Assembly: GCA_003255065.1 (NCBI GenBank)
Contig: QAOA01007853.1
Coordinates: 136,131 to 200,130, forward strand
Source: Cercis canadensis
Lineage: Eukaryota; Streptophyta; Magnoliopsida; Fabales; Fabaceae
Reading direction: 5' to 3'
DNA: 64,000 nt
Part shown: in pieces, positions 1 to 11,340 of the stretch
Layout: every line of letters begins with the position of its first letter
How positions within the stretch are numbered: position 1 is the stretch's first letter
Made by a program: the position numbers and the translations under genes
Notes under the pieces: generated by a model
Seen by the model: the letters and a program-made list of their open reading frames with translations, nothing else
The model's database searches: none
What the model was told of the DNA's origin: nothing

Positions 1-608
1 ATCTTTTCAATTTGAGTATTCATCCCTATGCTTCATGCTTCTGATTATCTGGCCAATAATTAGCTGATGAGTTAATCACAATGAGATCGGAAGGAGAATT
101 ATATGTCTAGTTCATTGGGGTAAATACCATGGGTTGTATGAAGGATAGGAATATACCTCCATGGCTCATGTAATCAATTAAAAAGATCCATAGAACCTAA
201 TGAATTCGTAATTATTGTAACTTGTATAGGAATATACAGGGTTAGTAATTAAGGATATTTACACTAGACCTTGAAAGAGGCTAGTGAATGAGTTAGGGAT
301 TCTTGATTAGCAATTAGGAAGATAAATTGGTATTAATGGAATAAGGAATGAAAACTGAGAATAATTATGGTGAAATCGGAACCCTAGGTTTTTTCTCTCT
401 TGATAAATTTTTTATTTTATTGGTTTAGCTTATTTTCAGTCTATTTAAAGTTGTTTATTGAAAATTTCTCCATACAGATTGATTAGATAAAATCAAGGTT
501 AACCAAATTTCGGTAGTTGATACATTAGCCCTCTTGGGAACGATAACTTTATCTCATCTTATTACTTGGAAACGATAATGTGCACTTTCGTTAGGATTTT
601 CACAACAA
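1..608 (+). repeat. 3' part of a divergent Athila-like LTR
   Basis: This stretch follows the layout of the LTR that comes after it (609-1423): a CCATGG/CCTTTATGG-type block, a 'ggattcttgattagcaatta' block, then 'attacttggaaacgataatg' near 563. The primary sequence is clearly diverged. It ends around 600-608 in 'ttttcacaaca', a usual Athila LTR end, but is followed by the interior of another LTR rather than by a primer site. I read it as the 3' portion of an LTR from a related but distinct family. Its 5' end lies outside the window. Confidence 0.5.
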
Positions 609-1423
609 CAAGAAGAGAAGAGAGATCAAGCTTGAATATCGGTGTTTTCGTCATTTAATCATCGTTTACAAGAGTTTATTTCTCCATCTTTCTTGTGATT
701 TATGTTTAATTTGTGTGTGAAGATGTTTTCTCCATTCATTATGAACTAATTCTACTATTTTGGGTGAAGATGTAGCCTAGCTTAGGACGGATTGTAAATT
801 CTATAGATTTAATCAAAAGACCTTCTAATTAATTATCTTCTTCATCTCCATGTTTATTGCTTCTTTTTGACTGGCCATTATATGAGATGAATTGATAGTT
901 ACAATGATACTGGGAGGTTATTTGTGCTTGAAGATCATAGGGATTAAGAACATAGATCCTATAAGGGATAGGGATATACCTTTATGGTTCATGTAGCTAT
1001 TTAAAAAGAGTCATATAATTAAGTGAATTTCTAAGTTATTCACAATTTACATAGGAATATTATGGGTTCATAATTTGGGAATACGTTTGGTTGACCTTAG
1101 GAAGGACTAATGGATAATTTAGGATTCTTGACTAATAATTAAGAAGATTGTCTTTGGTTAATGAAATAGAAGTAACAATTCGAATTAGCTACGGTGAAAT
1201 TGAAACCTTAGATACTCTCTTTCCATATTTCTGCTCTTTTTACAGTGACTATTATTCATTTACTATTTTGCACTTGATTTGTGCTATAATTCAACTCATC
1301 AACCGTCTAGATAAAATCGCATTACGCCCAATTTTGGTATTTAGTAGTCACAGTCTCCGTAAGATGATACTTTAACTCACATCTCTATTACTTGATTACG
1401 ATACGTACACTTTTTATGTGACA
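609..1423 (+). repeat. 5' LTR (5'-truncated) of the Athila-like element
   Basis: This aligns through its whole length with the 3' LTR (11841-11905 plus 13214-13972), at very roughly 90% identity by eye. Shared blocks include 'agagaagagagatcaagctt' and the 'tttcttgtgatttatgttta' block near 690. The roughly 490 bp that begin the 3' LTR (from TGATAAG at 11341) are absent here and replaced by the unrelated LTR end at 1-608. The LTR ends 'gtgaca' at 1423, and a primer binding site follows. The divergence between the two LTRs indicates an old insertion. Confidence 0.75.
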
Positions 1424-1429
1424 AGTTTT

Positions 1430-1447
1430 TGGTGCCGTTGTCGGGTA
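1430..1447 (+). other. Primer binding site, tRNA-Asp type
   Basis: The sequence 'tggtgccgttgtcgggta' lies 6 bp after the LTR end. It matches the tRNA-Asp complementary site used by Athila-type Gypsy elements (consensus TGGCGCCGTTGCCGGGGA) with three differences, all at C or G positions. This fits an old copy that has lost methylated cytosines. Confidence 0.75.
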
Positions 1448-1488
1448 CTATGCATCTATTAATATCAATAGTAAGGTAGTCTAATTTT

Positions 1489-2530
1489 AGTTTAGATCTT
1501 TATTTTACGCTTGTGCTCTTTGTTTTTCAGGAATTCTTTCTATTGTATGAGAAGTACAAAGCGAGGTAATCTACTACCTTTAGATTCTGAAATTGAGAAG
1601 ACGTGTAAGAAATACCGAAGGCGTCACACTACAAGAAAAAGGTCATTTTCCAACGGAATTAAATACTGTTAGAATATTTTTTGAAAATTCTAACGGTAAT
1701 TCCAACGGAATTATATTACCGTTAGAATATTCCGTTGGAATTATTGGTTGAATTTTTTTTTCTACTTTTTAATATTTTTTTTTGTTAATTCCCACGGAAA
1801 TTCCTTTGGTAATTTCTAAAATAATACCATTGGAATTGTTTTTAGGTCATTTCCGGTTCCCCTTTCCCCTTTTTGCATTTCGCCATTTCGCATTTCCCTC
1901 TTTCTTGTCTTTCCTTCCCTAGCTTCACATTCTCCATAACACTAACAGTCTGGAGGAGTTGTGTTCATCGACAACCCATCTTTGGTTGGGTCTTTGTAAA
2001 GTTTCAAGAAAAGNAGTTTAGATCTTTATTTTTCTATTTTACGCTTGTGCTCTTTGTTTTTCAGGAATTCTTTCTACTGTATGAGAAGTACAAAGCGAGG
2101 TAATCTACTACCTTTAGATTCTAAAATTGAGAAGACGTGTAAGAAATACGAAGGCGTCACACTACAAGAAAAAGGTCATTTTCCAACGGAATTAAATACT
2201 GTTAGAATATTTTTTGAAAATTCTAACGGTAATTCCAACGAAATTATATTACCGTTAGAATATTCCGTCGGAATTACTGGTTGATTTTTTTTTTTAATAT
2301 TTTATTTTTGTTAATTCCCACGGAAATTCCTTTGGTAATTTCTAAAATAATACCATTGGAATTATTTTTAGGTCATTTCCGGTTCCCCCTTTCCCCTTTT
2401 TGCATTTCGCCATTTCGCATTTCCCTCTTTCTTGTCTTTCCTTCCCTAGCTTCACATTCTCCATAACACTAACAGTCTGGAGGAGTTGTGTTCATCGACA
2501 ACCCATCTTTGGTTGGGTCTTTGAGTGGTA
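1489..2530 (+). repeat. Direct duplication of about 500 bp around a single N
   Basis: The stretch 1489 to about 1992 (gag start plus the first about 370 bp of the CACTA element) is repeated almost exactly at 2016 to about 2521, with an N at 2014 between them. The copies differ at a few sites: an extra 'tctattt' in copy 2, an extra C in copy 1 near 1614, and a few SNPs. Copy 1 ends in 'gtaaagtttcaagaaaag' just before the N; copy 2 runs on into the LRR fragment. This looks like two contig ends or alleles joined without merging. If so, the real CACTA element starts at 2160 and is about 4.9 kb long. Confidence 0.8.
1547..1626 (+). pseudogene. Athila-like gag, N-terminal fragment (before the CACTA insertion)
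   Basis: An ATG at 1547 opens a basic gag N-terminus beginning MRSTKRGNLLPLDS. It is cut at 1626 by the CACTA element inserted after TCA; the gag resumes at 7085. An extra C near 1614 shifts the frame relative to the second copy of this stretch at 2080-2159, where the frame runs through to the insertion point. The start follows a 'tttttcaggaattc' leader typical of this element type. It is not functional. Confidence 0.55.
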
Positions 2531-2548
2531 TAATCCGATATTTATGGT

Positions 2549-3151
2549 GAAGTTCCACGAAAGATTGGAAACTTGGTTAATTTGGAAGAGATTACACTGT
2601 CCAGAAATCAGCTTGCTAGTGAGCTTCCGGGAACTTTAGCAATGTTGAAGAAACTGGAGGTTCTTGATCTTAGTTAGAATCAATTTGAAGGTTGCGTCCT
2701 TGAATTAATGGGTAATCTCACTTAGCTTCTCAAGTTAGATTTGAGCTCCAATAGATTTGGTTGTAAAATCCCAGAAACTTTCAGACGCTTGCAGAGCTTG
2801 GAGTTTTTGGACCTCAGCTTCAACCATTTTGGTAATTTTGGAGTTCCTCTGTTCTTAGGAGAGATACCCCGGATGACGGAAGTGTACTTGAGTGGGAATT
2901 TACTAGGTGGGAAAATTCCAAAAATATGAAAAAATCTGGGGGGTGTTGTAAGAATAGGATTTTCAAACATGGGTTTGAGTAGGAATATCCCTTCTTCAAT
3001 GGGGATTTATCTGAGAAATTTGTCTTAACTGGGGCTTGATAATAACAAGCTTGAAGGTTCTCTGCCTCAGGAATTTGGGCTATTGTAGTTTGCTGATGAG
3101 ATCAATTTGGAGAACAACAATTTGAGTGGTAGAGTCTCGTTTTCAACCAAA
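2549..3151 (+). pseudogene. Captured fragment of an LRR protein gene (PII-2/RLP29-like)
   Basis: The frame from 2549 reads as consecutive leucine-rich repeats of the plant 24-residue type: IGNLVNLEEITLSRNQL, LKKLEVLDLS, LLKLDLSSNRFG, LQSLEFLDLSFNHFG, then MTEVYLSGNLLGGKIP and LENNNLSGRVSFSTK. Four or more in-frame stops interrupt it (for example near 2676, 2725, 2926 and 3026), so it is dead. Wording such as GVPLFLGEIPRMTEVYLSGN resembles plant LRR proteins annotated as Piriformospora indica-insensitive 2 or RLP29-like; that family call is from memory. There is no signal peptide, transmembrane segment or kinase. The frame ends at a possible splice donor, AAA|GTGAAG, at 3151. Confidence 0.65.
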
Positions 3152-3971
3152 GTGAAGTCCTTATCTTTTCCTCTATATTTAAGTCATTCTCTGTATTCTT
3201 TTTTCTCCTTAAAATTCTTTTATTAATTGTGTGTTTGTTATGTGGCTACTATGTGTATGTTATTGTATCTGTATGAGACTTTCCGAGGCCATGTCCAACT
3301 CCAGTCATGATGTCCTCACATTCCCTGCTGCAATTCCTTAATTCTACATTTAAATAATTACCCTAGGGTTGAACTCCTGCATCAACCATATCCATCAAAA
3401 TTTCCATAGTCTTCTGCTAACATGACTGTCATAATAGAAATAGCTATGCTTCTATGCTACCTTTTAGTTACAAAGAACTACATTAATCTGATGGAGCATG
3501 GCGCATTCAACTAGAAAATTTGGCCTATGAATAGTGAATTTGTGTGATATATGATCCTGAATGCTAAATAAGTTGGATTAACTACATGTTTTAAGAGACT
3601 ATTGGGCAGTGACATGGGGCTGTTGTTTATTTGTATCTATTTGTTTCTTTATAAAGGGTTCTATGTTTATTTATAATTAGCTATCAACATGTTTTATAAC
3701 CTATGTATAGTGTTAAAATAAAAGAAGATTGGATTTAATTTGACAAGCAACGTTTTTTGCCAACATTGTGTATATGAATAGCTCAAAATTGTTTGCTCAG
3801 TTCAAGTACTTTGTTTAAGCCTTACCTGCTTAACCTGCATGAGCTATAATGTAGACCTAGTCTCTGAAACCTTTTGACAGAGTTTTTAATAATTTTTTAA
3901 TATAATTGTCATACTTAAAGATTGCTTCGCTCTGACTCTAAATGTGGCACATATGTTGTCTATTTATCTAG
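3152..3971. other. Non-coding interior of the CACTA element
   Basis: AT-rich sequence without a convincing reading frame or known repeat. It probably includes flanking or intron sequence carried along with the captured LRR and VPS35L-like pieces. Confidence 0.4.
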
Positions 3972-4110
3972 AACTGTACTATAGTTACTTGGAGATGGCA
4001 ATATTGCCTTGCTGGCGTTTTCTTCTTGACCAACCTGTAGACAATCTCCAACGCTTAGTAATGATGATTAGGGGATTAGCAGATCCAGTGGCATCCGCCT
4101 ATTGGATGGG
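3972..4110 (+). pseudogene. Captured exon resembling VPS35L (UPF0505 retriever subunit)
   Basis: The stretch is bounded by an AG acceptor (ATCTAG|AACTG, exon from 3972) and a GT donor (ATGGG|GTAATT, exon to 4110). Without interruption it encodes a peptide including LEMAILPCWRFLLDQPVDN and RLVMMIRGLADPVASAYW. The wording resembles plant VPS35L/C16orf62-type endosomal sorting proteins; the assignment is from memory and tentative. Intact splice borders with intron-like flanks show that the piece was taken from genomic DNA rather than from mRNA. One exon alone cannot make a functional product. Confidence 0.4.
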
Positions 4111-5950
4111 GTAATTCAGAAAGTTATTATTTGATGCTCAATCAATTTCTGATTCTGAGAGAATGGAATTATACCTGACTGAATTGCTAATTCTTTTATT
4201 TGGGAGCTTAACATAACTCTTTTATCATTGGATCTTTCCATGTGACTGTTTATAGTTCAATAACAATAAAACTCATGTTACCAATGTTTATTAAAGTAAT
4301 GAAGGTTATATTTCTTCAGGTATCAATGTATTATTCTGGTTAAATTTAATGTAGTAAACTTCGGCCATCATGGACTTGCTGTATATAATCATATGAATCT
4401 TATATTCTGCTGCTTCATATTTATATCCTGTTTCATGTTAGTTAAACACTTTGTTAATTGATGTTTCTTTTAGCAGATTAAGTAGCATATAAACTTTTCT
4501 TGTGGCTGTCTTTTGAGGTCAGCTGAATCAAAGAGGTTATAAAAGTTAAGAATAAAAAAATAAAAAAAGAAGTGTGGAGCTGGCATGGTTTCCTCTTTCA
4601 GAAAGAAGTATTGGGTGTCTACATCATTCCATGGATATTCCAGCTAAGCAGACCTTTCCCTGCCATGCATATCTCTAATCCATGTTAACTAAATCTTCTT
4701 TTGTCATCTTGAAATTGACTCATTTGGCAAATATACATCTTTGAAGCAGTCAAATAATTAAAAAAACTTGCTGTATATATTACTCTCCTTGCTTGGCTTT
4801 GACATTTAAAAAGTATTGCTCCTGAACATGGTATATCTGTGCATCATGTCAATGATTATGTATTTGGTTGATTTCACCTGAATGCCAATTTTGTGTGAAG
4901 TTCAATCCCTTGAGGCATTATTTGAACAATAATAGTAATATATTCCTCCATGAGTTCACATTTCAAGGGCAATTATTGTAGCAAGAGCTCTTCTAATCAT
5001 ATTACATATATACATTTTGTTTTTGATAGAATATAAATGCTAGATATATTGTCTTTGTTATGAGATAATGTATCAATACATGTATTATGTCTTAGATTCA
5101 TTTTCAATTTTCTTTCCTCGCTTTTTCTCTTGAAGACATTTTATTGGTAGTCAACTGGACCATTACTTCTTTTTTCTAAAAATAGATCTATAATAAAGTT
5201 AATAAACTTCTAATATGTCTATAATTAAATTTTGACAGTTGTNCTAATATCTCTATAATTAAATTTTGACAGTTGTATGGTTTAATTACTTAGTAGAAAT
5301 TAATACTCTTTACATTGGCTCAACATTATCTCAGCTTGATGAACCTGGGGATGGACTTCTATCTTACTGTGTAACCTTGAAATTTGCTCAACATTGGCTT
5401 CAATTTTTTCATGGATACTTCTCAGTTCTTGTGAGTCTGTCCTTTCATAGGTTGAACACCAAATCTATCATGTATAGGGCACACTGGTAGCTGATTAGAA
5501 ATTATTGTTATTATGGAAGTGTTATGTCTTGCTAGTGTGCTAAATCAGTATCCTTAAGTTTCCTGAATGTAACTTTAGCTGAATGAATAGATTGAAGTTC
5601 CTCTCCCGCCCCCCTTTCCTTCCAAAATATTGCTCTGTTTACCGTGCTCTATGCCTGTTGTGGGGTTCAGAATCATACAGCATTTTTTAGAAGTACTGAA
5701 GCAAGATATGCATGCATAAGTTCCTGCAGCTCTTTGCTTGGAAGAATTAGATGTTCAACATATTATTTGAATTTTTTTTTATTTTAATATGTAATGTATT
5801 TTGTTTTTATTCTTTCAATTCTTAGTACTTCTTTGTATACCTATGGTAAACACAGTTTCGTTTAATAAATTTGCATTTATTATAAAAAGAAAGGAAAATC
5901 CTTTTGTCTTCCTTTATGGGCAAAGTTTGAGGATCATTATTCATGTTTCA
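4111..5950. other. Non-coding interior of the CACTA element
   Basis: AT-rich sequence with no supported coding region. A single N at 5243 is flanked by two near-identical 33-bp copies ('ctaatat(g/c)tctataattaaa...', about 5210-5242 and 5244-5276), again like an unmerged contig join. Most of it is likely intron-like sequence accompanying captured gene pieces. Confidence 0.4.
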
Positions 5951-6229
5951 GATGAAGAAAATAAATTCGGCTATTACTCACCTCAGTTCGATGCTGATGC
6001 ATGTGGATCACAAGCTAAATTTCTTTATCCAGGAAATTCATCTTCCTGCTTTATCATAACTTCGGAGTCCAACTCATGTCCAACTTCTTTATTTACTAGC
6101 AGCATGGGATCTTCTGCACATAAGGAGCAATCAGGGTCTGCTTCACATAAACATGATGAAGACACTATCTATTCTGAACATACTTATGATGGAACAATTG
6201 TAGCAATTGGGACTGAGGCCTTCTGTTGA
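5951..6229 (+). pseudogene. Captured coding fragment of unknown origin
   Basis: After a splice-acceptor-like 'catgtttcag' (5943-5952) an open frame runs to a TGA at 6227-6229. It encodes a polar, serine-rich C-terminal tail of about 90 residues beginning DEENKFGYYSPQFDADACG and containing HKEQSGSASHKHDED. I do not recognise the family. Its position inside the CACTA element and its acceptor-like start suggest the last exon of a third captured gene. The open frame continues upstream into low-complexity AT-rich sequence, which is probably not coding. Confidence 0.35.
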
Positions 6230-6599
6230 AGGAAAAAAATTTCCTCAAAGTGAGCAACACGGCCAACAGAAGATTTCAGTTGCAGATTTGATATGCACAA
6301 CATGCAAGCAATTGCTCTTTAATCCTGTTGTTCTTAACTGTATTACAATCTTCTACAAAATTTATGTTTTATTTTTATTTAGTTGAGAAAAGGGTATGCT
6401 TTTGTTATATAGTATATATTTTGAACAATTAGAAATAAACTTGGTGTAATTATTTGAAATTTAAACTTTTGTACTCAATACATTATTAACTTATAAGATT
6501 TATTTAATGAATTTGATATTTTTGTTATAGAAATTATTTAATAAAAAAGATATTTGTAAATAGTATGTTCTGATTTTTAATAAATACTATTTAGGAATT

Positions 6600-7084
6600 T
6601 AAAAAAAAATTGAAGAAAATTCCAATGAAAATTCATTCCGTTGGAATTTCAAAAACTAAAATTAAAAAATAATTTTTGAATTTTTTTAAAAAAAAAGAAA
6701 TTTTTTTTAAATATATTATAAATTCCAACCGAAAATTCTGTTAGAATTACCGTGGGAATTTTATTTTAAAATTAAAAATAAATTTTCAACAGTAATTTCA
6801 ACGGAAAAATACCGTTGGAATTTTTTTTACAATTTCCAACGGTATTTTTCTGTTGGAATTACCGTTGGAAATTAAAAAATTATTCCAACGGTAAAATATA
6901 CCATTGGAATGTGCCGTAAGAATTTTTTCCCTAAATTTTAATTGCAACGGTATAATTCCGTTGGAATTCAGATTCCGTTGGAATTTTGCAATTCCAACGA
7001 CACGAATTCGGTTGGAATTACTGTTTGAATCAAAAATTCCAACATAAAAATTCCGTTGGAATCCAGTTTTTTTTTCTTGTAGTG
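6600..7084. repeat. Right subterminal repeat array of the CACTA element
   Basis: The last about 480 bp contain many copies of a motif near 'attccaacgg' or its inverse 'ccgttggaat', ending in the terminal 'tttttcttgtagtg'. Such clustered subterminal motifs are the usual transposase binding region of CACTA elements. The matching left array is at about 1640-1760 and, in the duplicate, 2173-2340. Confidence 0.8.
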
Positions 7085-8690
7085 TCACTAGACTAGTTCA
7101 TATCATTATGGAAGACGCAAAGCAAAATAGAGAGCCAGTGGTGGTACCAGTGATTGCTCATAAAGCATTGAAGAATTATGGAATTCCTAAGGGGCCAGCC
7201 CCTATCTCAGGGATTGATAGGCCAGCAATTCAAGCCAACCAGTTTGAGATTAAAGCTAGTGTCATTTAGAGGATGCAAGCTAACCAATTTGGAGGGCTAG
7301 CAACTGAAGATGCCAATGTACACTTTATTGGATTTCTGGAGATTTGCGACACCTTCAAGTATAATGGCACCACTGACAACGCCATTCGTTTACTCCTATT
7401 TTCATTCTCACTAAAAGATGAAGCGAGGAATTGGCTATACTCTCTTGCACCAAGTTTAATCAACACATGGGATGAGATGACCAAGAAATTTTTGGCAAGG
7501 TTTTTCCCACCAGCAAAAACAGCCAGGATGCACAATGATATTAACACTTTTGTGCAACATGACATGGAAGGACTACATGAAGCTTGGGAGCGGTTCAAAG
7601 GCTTATTGAGGAAGTGCCCACACCATGGTTTATTGGAGTGGCTCCAAATTCAAACTTTTTATAATGGTTTGAATGGGTCCACTAGAATTCTACTTGATGC
7701 AGCTGCAAGTGGGTCATTAATAGAGAAAACTGATGAAGAAGCTTTTAAGATACTTGACCAAATGGCAACAAATGCTCGCCAATGGCCTTCTGAAAGGGGT
7801 CCAACTAAGAAAGCTTATGAGATGCATGCAGTTGATCCCATCACAACCCTCAATGCCAAGATAAACTCTCTTGCAAAGCAATTAGGCATTCTGATAGCCA
7901 ATGCCATACACACTCCTCAAGTCAAATGTGAAGTATGTCATGACAATCACTCTAATGCAAATTGTCTTGTGATGAACATAAATGACCCACTATCTCTTAA
8001 GGAAGCTCAGTTTGTGGGAAATTCTAATAGACAAGGTGCACCATATTCCAACACTTACAATCCGGGATGGAGAAATCACCATAATTTCTACTAGAAGAAC
8101 TCTCAGAATGTGGCTAACACATCCGGATTCCAAGCTCATCCACCACCACCCAAAGTTTCATTAGAATATGCTCTTGCTCAGTTGACAATGAACACTACTC
8201 AATTCATGACAAGGACTAACACTACATTACAAAATCAAGCCGCTTCCATTTGAAACTTAAAGGTGCAAGTTAGGAAAATTTTTAATATTCTATCTTCTAG
8301 AAATCAAGACACATTACCCAACAATATTGAAACAAATCCTAGGGAGCAAGTTAATGCCATAACTCTTGAGAATGACAAAGTGGTTGAATAGCCTAAAAAG
8401 AAAGAGTTAGTGGTAGAAAAATCATATGAAGCAAGAGAAGAAGCTGTTATACCTATTAATGAAGTTTTAAAAGAGGAGGTGAAGCAACCTAAGTTCATAA
8501 TGTTTCTTGATAATCCTCCACTATACAAACCCCAAGTACCTTTCCTTGAGGTGTTCAAGAAGCTCCATATAAATATTCCATTTGCGGAGGCCTTGGAACA
8601 AATGCCTAGTTATGTCAAGTTCATGAAGGAGATTCTCATTAATAAGAGAAGGCTAGGGGATTGTGAAACTGTGGCACTTACTGAAAAGTG
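7085..8690 (+). pseudogene. Athila-like gag remnant
   Basis: The frame resumes after the CACTA element (EDAKQNREPVVVPV..., from about 7109). After a stop at 7267-7269 it continues as a 273-residue open stretch (7273-8094) with retrotransposon gag features: FLEICDTFKYNG, LLLFSFSLKDEARNWLYSL, FLARFFPPAKTARM and TFYNGLNGSTR. Further stops lie at 8092-8094, near 8251 and near 8388; an open piece follows at 8410-8691. The 'PYSNTYNPGWRNHHNF' wording near 8040 and the 'CEVCHDNHSNANC' knuckle near 7927 are typical of this gag type, in the region linking to the protease. The gene is broken by several nonsense mutations. Confidence 0.8.
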
Positions 8691-9124
8691 AAATGCAGTC
8701 TTACAAAAGAAATTGCCACCAAAATTAACAGATCCATGGAGTTTTAATATTCCTTACACTATTGGCAACTTATCTTTTGGTAAGGCATTTTGTGATCATG
8801 GTGGTAGTATTAACCTTATGCCTTTTTTTTGTTTTTAGGAAATTAGGTATAGGAGAAGTTAAACCAACCTCTATTTCCTTGACATTAGTGGATAAATCAG
8901 TCAAATATCCAAGGGGAATCCTTGAGGATGTATTGATGAAAATGGACAAGTTCATCTTCCCAGCAGACTTCGTTGTGCTAGACATAGAGAAAGACCAAGA
9001 AATCCCTATAATTCTTGGTCATCCATTCTTATCAATTGGAAAAGCTCTCATTGATGTGCAGAAAGGACAACTCACTTTGAGAGTTCAAGGTGATCAAGTA
9101 TCCTTCAAAGTGTTTGGAAACTAA
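8691..9124 (+). pseudogene. Athila-like aspartic protease remnant
   Basis: The protease signature is present as CDHGGSINLMP (around 8790), where the family normally has CDLGASINLMP; the aspartate remains but the following residues have drifted. A frameshift in a T run near 8825 separates this from the downstream open part (VDKSVKYPRGILEDVL..., PIILGHPFLSIGKALIDV, to a stop at 9122-9124). The GHPFL wording is typical of the second half of this protease domain. It is inactive as it stands. Confidence 0.75.
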
Positions 9125-11340
9125 ACACCTGGATGAAGAGACTAGGTGCTTCAAAAGTGACACAATAGAAGGAAGCACCAATGAAGTGTCTTAAGCAAAC
9201 TTCTTAAAGAAACCAATTGAAGCTTGTATTGAGAGGATGTCTAAGAGGGAAAAACCACATGACTCAGAGTTTCAAGATGAGAAAATCCCCACAAAGCAAG
9301 TGGCTGGTTCCTTACCTCGAGTTGATCCTCACAAGAAAAGAAAGAAGAAAAAACTCTCTTTCAAAAAGATATTTTGGAACACCTCAAGAAGTCTTCTTGC
9401 TTTGGATATGGAAATGAGGCATGGAGCTTAAAAGAGAATGACCAACAATCTAAAGCTCACAGAGATAGTGGAGTAAAGTTCCAAAAGACCTCCACTACCA
9501 TTTTTTATCTTGGCTAATTTATTCTAGAGATAGTCAGGCTGAGGACTATAAAATAAGTGATTTTTGGTAGGCAACCCATTTTCTAAACTCTTCCTTTAGT
9601 TTTTGTTTAAATTCTTAGATTTCTTTAGTCTTTAGTTATGTGTTAGGTCTAATTTTTCTTTAGTTTTATTAAATTTCAAGTGTGGAACTAAGTTTGGGGG
9701 TCCAAGATGTGCACATGCAGAAAAATGAAAATTTTGTGAAGTTTGACAGAGTGTAGGGCTCCACAACACCCTTGTGCGAGAGAAAGACATACCTACCCAC
9801 ACTGGAAAACTGCCCTATGCCACCGCAACATTCTTATAGCACCCACAAAAAAAAGGCTTTCATATGCAACAAATGGTAGATTTTCAGCATTCATTCCCAT
9901 TCCAACCGAACATTGATCCACCTCTTATCCAAGGGAGTTTTCTATGCTTTCTCTTTTAATTTTCTTAACATTGAGGACAATGTTAGTTTTAAGTTTAGGG
10001 GTGAAAATTGTTGAATTTCTTCATTTTGTTTGCCCTTACTTTCTTTTTGTTATTAAGTTGTTTAATTAGTAGTTTTTTTTTTAATTATAATTTATGTTGT
10101 TTTGAGTGATAATGAAGTTTGAAAACCTAGGGCTAATGATAAAAATGATTCTAATTGTTCATAGCTCTTGGAAAATGATGCATGTTATGTTTGTGTGTGT
10201 GATTGATTCTTGTGCTAGTTTTTACTTGACTTGTATTTCCTTGAGATATTGAGCATACAACCCTAAGCATTTGCATTCTTTGCTTGATTTGAAGAAGGTT
10301 TAGGTATGCTAAGCACTCTTATGACCTTAGAGGACTCTAGAACTAGTTTGATTGTTGCTTGAGATGACATCCTAGGTTATGCAACATTAGGGAGATGATT
10401 TAGGCATTGTTTGAATAAGTTTGAGCTTTTCAAGCCAACCCTTGTATGAATTCTATCCTTAGTCACCTTAATTGAGCCTACTTGTAACATTTTCTTTGTC
10501 ACCGGTACCTTAAACTAACCCTTGAATAACTTTCCTAACCTTGCATTCATGACACATAGTCATTTTAGGAAAAGTATTGTGAGCATATGGATAAATGAGG
10601 GTGGATGGGAGGAATGTTGAGCTTTGAAAATAAAAACTAGATTGTTGCTTCTTGACTTGAAAAAAAAAAGGTTTATACACCTCTTTGATCATTAAAAGAT
10701 AATAAGTTTGCGGGTGAAGTTAAGCATTCAAAGAAAAGAAAGAATGAAGAGAAGCACAATTAAGTGAAAAAGGAGGAAAATAATCAAGGTGGTTGGCAAA
10801 GAAAGAATAAAAAAATTGGTGAAAAAGTTTGGGTAAAAGCTAGTGAAGAAGGGCTCCAAAAGCCTAGATTGGTTTTATGTCATGGGTGAATGAACCTCAT
10901 TGATTATCTTTTACCTCACCTTAACCCTAGTCATTCATTACAATCTTGAAAAGCCCTTTTGATCTTTGATGTTGTGACTAGCCTACGTTAGTGGAGAGTG
11001 ACATGAAAATCTAGCCTATGGAGTTCCTCATGTACTTTATTTAGAGGTCTAATTGCTTGGGTGAGCATGTATAAACTTATTCATAGTGCAAGAGGTCATT
11101 TGTGAAGGGTTACACACACACACACTGAAGGAGATTATTAGTGAGTTACAACTTGCATTTGAATTAATTTATACACTTTCATGATATGATAAATTTTCCT
11201 TGAACTATGATTAATTTTTATTCTTTAGGCCTATTTGGTCAGTAGATTTATGTTGTCACTCATGTGTTAGTTTTGTTAACTTTGTTAGTTTAATTATTCG
11301 TTTTGCTCGAGGACTAGCAAATCTCAAGTTTTGGGATATT
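9125..11340 (+). other. Non-coding 3' interior of the Athila-like element, including the polypurine region
   Basis: After a few broken lysine-rich scraps (9217-9431) no coding sequence is seen. The 'ggtaggcaaccca' block (near 9568), the 'aagtttgggggtcc' block (near 9690) and a repeated 'ttgaggacaatgttag' block (near 9972) are typical Athila-type 3' sequence. The segment ends with 'gaggactagcaaatctcaag' and 'ttttgggatatt' directly before TGATAAG at 11341; this last purine-rich part is the likely, degraded, polypurine tract. Reverse transcriptase, integrase and env-like ORFs are absent. Confidence 0.6.

Larger units (their letters stand above)
1627..7084. mobile_element. CACTA (En/Spm-type) DNA transposon, non-autonomous, with captured host gene pieces
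   Basis: The left end reads 'cactacaagaaaaa' at 1627 and the right end is its inverse, 'tttttcttgtagtg', ending at 7084. The 3-bp target duplication TCA is at 1624-1626 and 7085-7087. Joining the flanks restores the gag reading frame using copy 2 of the left flank. Both ends carry many copies of a subterminal motif around 'ttccaacggaat' in both orientations (about 1640-1760, 2173-2340, 6600-7075), a known property of CACTA elements. No transposase was recognised. The interior holds pieces of at least two ordinary genes with intron-like sequence, so it is a gene-capturing CACTA. The length includes a probable assembly duplication at the left end. Confidence 0.88.

Noticed and set aside
1627-7084. 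A CRISPR-like or satellite array from the many 'ccaacgg' words
   Set aside because: The words occur in both orientations at irregular spacing and only near the CACTA ends, as expected of subterminal repeats.
7266-7598. Minus-strand open frame of 110 codons
   Set aside because: It overlaps the Athila-like gag on the opposite strand, has no family wording and is a shadow of that gene.
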